In this document: positions 58,172 through 64,000 of the stretch, piece after piece
Layout of the letters: the number at the start of each line of letters is the position of its first letter
Position numbering within the stretch: the first letter of the stretch is position 1
DNA from: Mycobacterium sp. PSTR-4-N
Lineage (GTDB): Bacteria > Actinomycetota > Actinomycetes > Mycobacteriales > Mycobacteriaceae
Length of the DNA stretch: 64,000 bases
Assembly (NCBI RefSeq): GCF_022348085.1
Contig: NZ_JAKRFN010000017.1
Location: 62,001 to 126,000, forward strand
Reading direction: 5' to 3'
Translations under genes and position numbers: made by a program
Notes under the pieces: model-generated
The model's input: the letters and a program-made list of their open reading frames with translations, nothing else
The model's database searches: none
Told to the model about the DNA's origin: nothing

Positions 58172-58270
58172 GGTGGCATCAGAACGTGCCGGGATGTGCA
58201 GAAGTCGACGGCGAGGTGGCGGGTTGCCGAACAGGCGGTGCAGACGAACCCCGCCGGCCCCGGGCCGGGG

Positions 58271-59218
58271 TCAGCCTACGTGCACGACGAGCCAGTCCAG
58301 TGTGCGGCGCCACGCGTCATCGGCCGCGGTCTGGTCGAACCGCTCCCCCGTGTCGTTGAAGAACGCGTGGTTGGCGCCCGGCTCGGTGACGAGTTCGTGG
58401 ACCATCCCGGCCTTCTCGAGGGCGGCACGAGCGGCTGGTTCGGTGGCGTTGACGCGCTGGTCGAGCTCTCCGTAGAAACCGAGCACGGCCACCCCGGCGG
58501 ACTTCAAGAAGTCGGGGTCCTCAGGAGTGGGGCCGTAGAACGGGAACGCCGCGGCAAGCTGCGGCACCCCGGTGTCGAGCAGGCGCCAGACCAGTCCTCC
58601 GCCCATGCAGAACCCGATCGCGGCGAGCTTGCGCCCCGGGGTGCGGCGGGCCACCTCGGCGATGCCGGACTGCAGGTCCGCCACCATGGTGTCGGGCGGG
58701 ATCTGGCCGAGCGCGGCGGTGGCCGCGGCCGGATCGGTGAATGTGTCGGTGCCGCCACGCCCGGACAGCAGGTCGACGGCCAGGCTCGAGTAGCCGGCCC
58801 CGGCCAACCGGCCTGCGACCGACCGCACCCAGTCGGTGAGGCCCTTGTTCTCGTGGATGACCAGGATGCCGCCGCGCGCGTCGGCGGCCTCGGCCCATGC
58901 GCCCTGCAGTTCTCCGGCCGGGCCGGCCCAGGTGACCGGTGTGGTGGGCAGAGCGCCGGCCTGGCCCGGGGGCTCCCGGCGCGGTGGGGACGACGATGCC
59001 GGGGTGCCGGACGAGCCGGATGCACCGGTCGAACCCGTCGGATCGGTCGGCGTGGTGCGGTTGTTCGCGTTGTCCGAGCAGGCGGCGATCAGTGCCGACG
59101 CACCGGCGGCGCTCATCCCCAGCAGGGCCAGCCGGCGCAGCGCCTCGCGGCGGGACAGGATGCCGTCGACGTGGTCGGTGGCGATTTCTTCGGCGATGTA
59201 GCGCTGCAGCGGCGTCAC
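58271..59218 (-). CDS. Tat-type lipoprotein dienelactone hydrolase
   Basis: 315 aa from GTG 59218. The N-terminus has a twin-arginine motif SRREALRRLALLG followed by a hydrophobic stretch and a lipobox ending at Cys47 (LIAAC), then a Thr/Ser/Pro-rich linker. The dienelactone hydrolase fold follows: GILVIHENKGLTDW, nucleophile Cys in IGFCMGGGLVW, acid in GELDQRVN and His in GANHAFFND. It would be folded in the cytoplasm and exported to the outer membrane face. Dienelactone hydrolases open lactones in aromatic degradation, but many act on other esters. Surface location is unusual for this fold. Confidence 0.85.
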   Translation of the reverse strand: MTPLQRYIAEEIATDHVDGILSRREALRRLALLGMSAAGASALIAACSDNANNRTTPTDPTGSTGASGSSGTPASSSPPRREPPGQAGALPTTPVTWAGPAGELQGAWAEAADARGGILVIHENKGLTDWVRSVAGRLAGAGYSSLAVDLLSGRGGTDTFTDPAAATAALGQIPPDTMVADLQSGIAEVARRTPGRKLAAIGFCMGGGLVWRLLDTGVPQLAAAFPFYGPTPEDPDFLKSAGVAVLGFYGELDQRVNATEPAARAALEKAGMVHELVTEPGANHAFFNDTGERFDQTAADDAWRRTLDWLVVHVG

Positions 59219-59275
59219 CTGCTCGATTATGCGCTGGGCCCGGTAGACAATTCGCAAAATGTGTTCACGATGCCG

Positions 59276-59304
59276 TTGACACGTGTCGTGTGGCCCTGTT
59301 CGAT
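59276..59304 (+). promoter_or_regulatory. probable leaderless promoter with palindrome
   Basis: TTGACA (59276-59281), exactly the -35 consensus, and TTCGAT (59299-59304) are 17 bases apart. The GTG start at 59311 lies seven bases after the -10 and would be the first transcribed base, giving a leaderless mRNA. The palindrome GACACGTGTC (59278-59287) overlaps the -35, a likely repressor site. Confidence 0.6.
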
Positions 59305-59310
59305 GGGGAC

Positions 59311-61113
59311 GTGAGCAGCACTGTGACCTACGACACGATCATTCGCAACGGCCGCTGGTTCGACGGCACCGGCGCCCCGTCTGCGATACGCACCCTCGCG
59401 ATCAAAGACGGACACGTCGCAGCGATCACGGAGGACGACCTCGCCGAGGCCGAGTGCGCCGAGGTGATCGATGCATCCGGCGCGTGGGTGCTGCCCGGCA
59501 TGCTCGACATCCACACCCACTACGACGTCGAGGTGCTCGGTGAGCCGGCCCTGTCGGAGTCTCTGCGCCACGGTGTCACCACCGTGCTGCTCGGTTCCTG
59601 TTCGCTCTCGACCGTCTACGTGGACGGCGCCGACGCCGGCGACATCTTCGGCCGGGTGGAGGCGATCCCCCGCCAGCACGTGGTCGCCGCGATCGAGGCG
59701 CACAAGACCTGGCGTGACGGCGAGGAGTACATCGCGGCGTTGGAGGACCGTCCGCTCGGGCCGAACGTCGCGGCGTTCATCGGCCACTCGGACATGCGCG
59801 CGGCGGTGATGGGTCTGGACCGCGCCACCCGCTCCGAGGAGCGCCCCACCAGGGCCGAGCAGTCGCGCATGGAGGGCATGCTGGCCGAGGCGTTGCGCGC
59901 CGGTTTCGTCGGAATGTCGTCGCAGCAACTACTTTTCGACAAGCTCGACGGTGAGGTCTGCCGGTCGCGGACCCTGCCGTCGACCTACGCCAAGCCCCGC
60001 GAGCTGCGCCGGCTCAAGGCAATGCTGCGCAAGGCGAACCGGGTGTTGCAATCCGGGCCCGACATCGAGAACCCGGTCGACATCGCCTCGCAGGCCTTCC
60101 AGTCGCTGGGCATCGTGCGCAACCCGCTCAAGACCAGCCTGCTCTCGGCCGCCGACATCAAGTCGAACCCGCTCGCGGTCAAGATCCTCGGCCCGCTCGC
60201 CCGGCTGGTCAACGGGCTGGGCGGCGATTTCCGCTGGCAGCACCTGCCGGTGCCCTTCGAGGTCTACGCCGACGGTATCGACCTGGTCATCTTCGAGGAG
60301 TTCGGCGCCGGCGCGGCCGCCCTGCACCTGCGCGACGAGGTGGAACGCAACGCACTGCTGCGCGACGAGAACTACCGGCGCCGCTTCCGCCGCGACTATG
60401 ACGCGAAGTTCGGGATGCGGGTCTGGCACCGGGACTTCTTCGACGCCGAGATCGTGGGCTGCCCCGACGCCTCGGTGATCGGCAAGTCGTTCGGTCAGGT
60501 CGGACAGGATCGCGGCGGGCTGCATCCGGTGGACGCCTTCCTCGACCTGGTCCTCGAGCACGGTGCGGCGCTGCGGTGGCGGACCACCATCTCCAACCAC
60601 CGACCGGAGGTGCTCAAGATGCTGGCGCGTGACCCCGGTGTGCAGATGGGGTTCTCCGACGCCGGCGCGCATCTGCGCAACATGGCCTTCTACAACATGG
60701 GGTTGCGGCTGCTGCGGCACGTCCGTGACGCCGAACGCGCAGGCACGCCGTTCATGAGCATCGAGGCCGCGGTGCACCGGCTCACCGGCGAACTGGCCGA
60801 TTGGTACCGCATCGACGCCGGCCATCTGCGGGTCGGCGACCGGGCCGACGTCGTGGTCATCGACCCCGAACGTCTCGACGACTCCCTGGACCGGTACGCC
60901 GAATCGCCGGTCGAGCAGTACGGCGGGCTGCCCCGCATGGTGAACCGCAACGACGAGACCGTGCGCGCGGTGCTCGTCGGCGGGCGCACGGTGTTCCGCG
61001 ACGGGGCGCTCACCGACGTCGTCGGCACCCAGCGCACCGGTCGGTTCCTGCGGGCCGCACACCGCGTCCGGGCTCTGGCCTCGTCGGCCGGTGAGCTGAC
61101 CCGTGTCGGCTGA
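59311..61113 (+). CDS. amidohydrolase, D-aminoacylase-like (first of cassette)
   Basis: 600 aa from GTG 59311. Metal-dependent TIM-barrel amidohydrolase of the N-acyl-D-amino-acid deacylase group: MLDIHTHYDVEVLG (HxH), LLGSCSLST with the cysteine that bridges metals in this family, GHSDMRAA, and FSDAGAHLRN with the catalytic aspartate. The C-terminal domain has YRIDAGHLRVGDRADVVVIDPERL. The true substrate is unlikely to be simple D-amino acids; such enzymes also open cyclic amides. Its end overlaps the next gene by 11 bases. Confidence 0.88.
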   Translation: MSSTVTYDTIIRNGRWFDGTGAPSAIRTLAIKDGHVAAITEDDLAEAECAEVIDASGAWVLPGMLDIHTHYDVEVLGEPALSESLRHGVTTVLLGSCSLSTVYVDGADAGDIFGRVEAIPRQHVVAAIEAHKTWRDGEEYIAALEDRPLGPNVAAFIGHSDMRAAVMGLDRATRSEERPTRAEQSRMEGMLAEALRAGFVGMSSQQLLFDKLDGEVCRSRTLPSTYAKPRELRRLKAMLRKANRVLQSGPDIENPVDIASQAFQSLGIVRNPLKTSLLSAADIKSNPLAVKILGPLARLVNGLGGDFRWQHLPVPFEVYADGIDLVIFEEFGAGAAALHLRDEVERNALLRDENYRRRFRRDYDAKFGMRVWHRDFFDAEIVGCPDASVIGKSFGQVGQDRGGLHPVDAFLDLVLEHGAALRWRTTISNHRPEVLKMLARDPGVQMGFSDAGAHLRNMAFYNMGLRLLRHVRDAERAGTPFMSIEAAVHRLTGELADWYRIDAGHLRVGDRADVVVIDPERLDDSLDRYAESPVEQYGGLPRMVNRNDETVRAVLVGGRTVFRDGALTDVVGTQRTGRFLRAAHRVRALASSAGELTRVG

Positions 61114-61546
61114 GCAGACCGTCGCGGGCATGTGGGCGGCGCTGTCGGCCCGCGACTGGGAGGCGCTCAAGACCCACCTGTCCGAGGACTGCATCTATCT
61201 GGACATGCCCGTCGGTCCCGCCGCGGCGGCCCGCGGGCCCGAGGACATCGTCAAACGACTCAAGATCGGCCTGGAGCCGCTGGCGTCTTATGAGAACTTC
61301 CCCGGCCTGATGGTGAGCAACGGCACCGATCTGATGTACGAACATCACGAGGAATGGCACTGGGCCACAGGCGAATCGGCGGTGCTGCAGTTCGTCACCG
61401 TGCACCGGGTGGTCGACGGGAAGATCACGTTGTGGAAGGACTACTGGGACATGGGCGCGCTCGCCAACCACGCCCCGCCCAGCTGGATGGCGGACTTCGC
61501 CACCGCCGACATGTCGTGGGTGTTCGACGCGACCGGACTCGTCTGA
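61103..61546 (+). CDS. limonene-1,2-epoxide hydrolase-like (SnoaL fold) protein
   Basis: 147 aa from GTG 61103. The cone-shaped alpha+beta fold is indicated by MWAALSARDWEALKTHLSEDCIYLD and the C-terminal FVTVHRVVDGKITLWKDYWDMG, which is the conserved end of limonene epoxide hydrolases (such as mycobacterial EphG), with an aspartate at the active-site position in WKDYWD. It may hydrolyse an epoxide or just bind a ligand. Overlaps the amidohydrolase by 11 bases and is followed after 11 bases by a second amidohydrolase, so it belongs to one operon. Confidence 0.8.
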   Translation: MSAEQTVAGMWAALSARDWEALKTHLSEDCIYLDMPVGPAAAARGPEDIVKRLKIGLEPLASYENFPGLMVSNGTDLMYEHHEEWHWATGESAVLQFVTVHRVVDGKITLWKDYWDMGALANHAPPSWMADFATADMSWVFDATGLV

Positions 61547-61557
61547 CAGGAGACCCG

Positions 61558-63321
61558 ATGCTGGACCTGAAGATCACCGGCGGCACCGTCGTCGACGGCA
61601 CCGGGGCGGAGCGGTTCCGGGCGGACATCGGGGTCAAGGACGGCCGGATCGTCGAGGTGCGGCGGCGCAGCGGCGACGACGAGGGGCTGACGACCGACGC
61701 CGCCGAGCACATCGACGCGACAGGGCGGTTCGTGACGCCGGGGTTCGTGGACGTGCACACCCACTACGACGGCCAGGTCAGCTGGGACGACACGTTGGCG
61801 CCCTCGAGCCTGCACGGCGTGACGACCGTGGTCAGCGGCAACTGCGGCGTGGGTTTCGCACCGGTGCGGCCGGGACGCGAACAATGGCTGATCGAGCTGA
61901 TGGAAGGCGTGGAGGACATCCCCGGCAGCGCGCTGGCCGAGGGCATCACCTGGCAGTGGGAGAGCTTTCCGCAGTATCTCGACGCCATCGAGAAGCGCTC
62001 TCTGGCAGTCGATTACGGCACTCAGGTGGCACACGGGGCCGTTCGCGGCTATGCGATGGGTGAACGCGGCGCCCGCAACGAGGAGGCCACCGCCGACGAC
62101 ATCGCGGCGATGGCGCGCATCGTGACCGAGGCGATCGAGGCGGGTGCACTGGGTTTTTCGACCTCCCGCACCGAAGCGCACCGCGCCATCGACGGCGAAC
62201 CCGTGCCCGGCACCTACGCCGCGGAGGCGGAACTGTTCGGGTTGGGTCGCGCGATGGCCGCCGGCGGCAGGGCCGTGTTCGAGGTGTCGCCCCAGGGCAC
62301 CGCCGGCGAGAGCCCCGCCGAGGCGACGATGCGGGAACTCGACTGGATGACCAAGCTCTCGGCCGAGACCGAGCGGCCGGTGTCGTTCACGATGACCCAG
62401 ACCGGCGGCGCACCCGATCTGTGGCGCCACCAGCTCGACCGTGCGGGCGCCGCCTTCGATCAGGGCATCGAACTCATCGCACAGTTCGCCGCCCGCCCGT
62501 TCGGGATGTTGTTCGGCTTCAGCGGATACCACGCGTTCACCCACCGTCCGACCTACCGGAAACTGAAGGCCGAACTCGGCCACACCGATCTGATGGCCCG
62601 GCTCGCGGAGCCTGCGGTGCGGGCGGCCATCCTGTCCGAGACCGATCTGCCGCCGCAGCCGGTGCCGATGTTCGACGGGCTGTACGCGCTGATCCAGTAC
62701 AGCGTCGACAAGATCTTCCCCATCGGGGACCCGCCGGACTACGAGCCGACACCGGACATGACGGTCGCCGCGATCGCCGCCCGCCGCGGTGAGGATCCGC
62801 TCGCGACCATGTACGACCTGATGCTCTCCTCCGGTGGCACCGCGATGCTGATGCTGCCCTTCTTCAACTACGCCGAGGGCAACCACGACGCGATCTACGA
62901 GATGATGACCCACCCGGCCGCGGTGTCGGGGCTCTCCGACGGTGGGGCACACTGCGGACTGATCTGCGACGCGTCCTACCCCACGTTCCTGCTCACGCAC
63001 TGGGCGCGCGACCGCCACCGGGGGCCGAAGTTCTCCCTCGAGTACGTGGTGCGTAAGCAGACCCTGGACACTGCAACGCTTTTCGGACTGTCCGATCGCG
63101 GAGTGATCGCCCAGGGGCGCAAGGCCGATCTCAACGTGATCGACATGGACGCGCTGCGCCTCGATGTCCCGCGCATGGTCTACGACCTGCCGGCCGGTGG
63201 GCGTCGCCTGATCCAGGGCGCCTCGGGGTACGACGCGACCGTCGTCAGCGGCGTGGTGACGCGCCGGCACGGGGCGGACACCGGCGCGCGGCCGGGCCGG
63301 CTGCTGCGCGGCGTGCGCTAG
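61558..63321 (+). CDS. amidohydrolase, D-aminoacylase-like (second of cassette)
   Basis: 587 aa from ATG 61558 with RBS AGGAG six bases upstream. Same family as the first cassette gene but a different sequence: FVDVHTHYDGQVSWDD (HxH), VVSGNCGVGFAPV with the bridging cysteine, and GLSDGGAHCGLICDAS with the catalytic aspartate. It has an intact metal centre. Two distinct paralogues in one operon suggest two consecutive or related hydrolytic steps. Mycobacterial genomes carry several such amidohydrolases without known substrates. Confidence 0.88.
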   Translation: MLDLKITGGTVVDGTGAERFRADIGVKDGRIVEVRRRSGDDEGLTTDAAEHIDATGRFVTPGFVDVHTHYDGQVSWDDTLAPSSLHGVTTVVSGNCGVGFAPVRPGREQWLIELMEGVEDIPGSALAEGITWQWESFPQYLDAIEKRSLAVDYGTQVAHGAVRGYAMGERGARNEEATADDIAAMARIVTEAIEAGALGFSTSRTEAHRAIDGEPVPGTYAAEAELFGLGRAMAAGGRAVFEVSPQGTAGESPAEATMRELDWMTKLSAETERPVSFTMTQTGGAPDLWRHQLDRAGAAFDQGIELIAQFAARPFGMLFGFSGYHAFTHRPTYRKLKAELGHTDLMARLAEPAVRAAILSETDLPPQPVPMFDGLYALIQYSVDKIFPIGDPPDYEPTPDMTVAAIAARRGEDPLATMYDLMLSSGGTAMLMLPFFNYAEGNHDAIYEMMTHPAAVSGLSDGGAHCGLICDASYPTFLLTHWARDRHRGPKFSLEYVVRKQTLDTATLFGLSDRGVIAQGRKADLNVIDMDALRLDVPRMVYDLPAGGRRLIQGASGYDATVVSGVVTRRHGADTGARPGRLLRGVR

Positions 63322-63807
63322 CTAGCCGGCGATCAGGGCATCGATCTGGTTGGTCGCCGACGTGGCGCCTTCGATCATGCCCATGTCGAGCACCTGCTGC
63401 AGCGCCTCGGCCGATGCGTAGCTGCTCGTGTACGTCGCGCGCGTGCCACCGTCGTGTGGCACGAACGTGAACGCGTTCTTCGACACCGGCAGTTCGGTTT
63501 TGGGGGTGAAGTCGGGTTCGGCGAAGCCGTCGTCGAACGTGAACCCGTGCGGCTCGTCGACCGTGGTGACAACCCAGTACCCGGCGTACTTCTCGCCGTC
63601 GGGTCCCGTCATGTAGTAGGTCACCCGCCCGCCCGGTCGTAGGTCGTGATCGACCACGGTGGCCGGGTATCCCGGCGGCCCCCAGACCTTTTCGAGCTGG
63701 CGTGGGTCGGCGTAGATCTGCCAGATGCGTTCGACGGGCGCGGCGAAATCAGCGACGATGGTCAGGCTACGGGCGTCGAGGTCGTGGTGAACGTCGGTGA
63801 CGGGCAT
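63322..63807 (-). CDS. SRPBCC (AHSA1-type) protein
   Basis: 161 aa from ATG 63807. The SRPBCC fold with a deep hydrophobic pocket is indicated by RSLTIVADFAAPVERIWQIYADPRQLEKVWGPPGYP, LRPGGRVTYYMTGPDGEKY and the C-terminal long helix ALQQVLDMGMIEGATSATNQID. Actinobacterial AHSA1-like proteins encoded beside an ArsR regulator are thought to be ligand-binding or stress proteins. It starts two bases after the regulator stop, so the two are co-transcribed. Confidence 0.88.
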   Translation of the reverse strand: MPVTDVHHDLDARSLTIVADFAAPVERIWQIYADPRQLEKVWGPPGYPATVVDHDLRPGGRVTYYMTGPDGEKYAGYWVVTTVDEPHGFTFDDGFAEPDFTPKTELPVSKNAFTFVPHDGGTRATYTSSYASAEALQQVLDMGMIEGATSATNQIDALIAG

Positions 63808-63809
63808 GG

Positions 63810-64000
63810 TCAGTCCTCTCGGGTGTTCTCGGATGCAGCGTTGTCGGAAGCGGTGTCGTCGGATGCGATGAGGTCGTCGATACGGGCGATGCGGCCACGC
63901 CACACCTGTTCCAGCTCGGTCAGCAGCGAGGCCACGGACCGGATCGCGGTGACCTCGCCGCGGGCCAGTTGTTCGCGGCCTCGCCTGCGCTTGGTGATCA
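63810..64000 (-). CDS. ArsR-family regulator (C-terminal part)
   Basis: The gene runs in from beyond the right edge; 62 codons are visible. The sequence ITKRRRGREQLARGEVTAI, followed by SVASLLTELEQVWRGRIARIDDLIA, matches the end of ArsR/SmtB-type winged-helix proteins that precede SRPBCC genes in actinobacteria. The DNA-binding helices lie outside the window. The start is not visible. Confidence 0.75.
   Translation of the reverse strand, partial: ITKRRRGREQLARGEVTAIRSVASLLTELEQVWRGRIARIDDLIASDDTASDNAASENTRED

Overview
This window is chromosomal DNA from a mycobacterium, most likely a fast-growing environmental Mycolicibacterium. The evidence is uniformly high GC content, tightly packed short operons, many GTG starts, and marker genes of the group: an antigen 85-type mycolyltransferase, a RipD-like protein, a mycolic acid methyltransferase, a fatty acyl-AMP ligase, the long form of isocitrate lyase, close relatives of CYP124 and CYP125, an MgtA-like mannosyltransferase and F420-type LLM oxidoreductases. 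I see no rRNA, tRNA, CRISPR array, insertion sequence or prophage, and no gene-free stretch longer than about 200 bases.

Layout. 1-9 kb: end of an FAD oxidoreductase, the antigen 85-like enzyme, small secreted proteins, a methyltransferase, an LLM oxidoreductase, an alpha/beta hydrolase, a large secreted low-complexity protein and a MOSC protein. 9-13 kb: envelope and redox genes (fatty acyl-AMP ligase, ripD, tpx). 13.2-17.1 kb: TenA, a GTP-cyclohydrolase-II-like protein, a DUF1688 protein and uracil phosphoribosyltransferase, packed as an operon. The last three correspond to yeast URC1, URC4 and URC6, so this is probably a uracil-degradation module; isocitrate lyase follows directly. 19.4-23.3 kb: a shrunken MenC-like protein, a frameshifted glutamine amidotransferase, an SGNH hydrolase and an acyltransferase. 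23.4-26.8 kb: a three-gene phosphorelay (receiver-phosphatase fusion, CHASE3-like kinase, single-domain receiver). 26.8-34.5 kb: mostly single enzymes, with a NlpC/P60 protein and cinA.

34.5-42.3 kb: a membrane-anchored GH2 enzyme resembling exo-beta-glucosaminidases, a steroid-dehydrogenase-like SDR, a DapB-like oxidoreductase, an anti-sigma/STAS pair, a HAD phosphatase and a nitronate monooxygenase. Two sites here match the KstR operator exactly (TnnAACnnGTTnnA), which ties these genes to sterol-responsive control. 42.3-45.2 kb: a perfect hairpin terminator, then a TetR gene overlapping a molybdopterin oxidoreductase. 45.9-56 kb: a CYP125-type and a CYP124-type P450 with an L,D-transpeptidase, a threonine dehydratase/serine racemase homologue, agmatinase and a mycolic acid methyltransferase. 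57-64 kb: the MgtA-like enzyme, a Tat-type lipoprotein dienelactone hydrolase, a three-gene cassette (two D-aminoacylase-type amidohydrolases around an epoxide-hydrolase-fold protein) behind a probable leaderless promoter, and an ArsR/SRPBCC pair cut by the window end.

The strongest candidates for little-described biology are the uracil-degradation module with TenA, the amidohydrolase cassette, the two KstR-type operators and the catalytically degraded MenC paralogue. All functions are inferred from sequence motifs recognised by eye; no database search was run.
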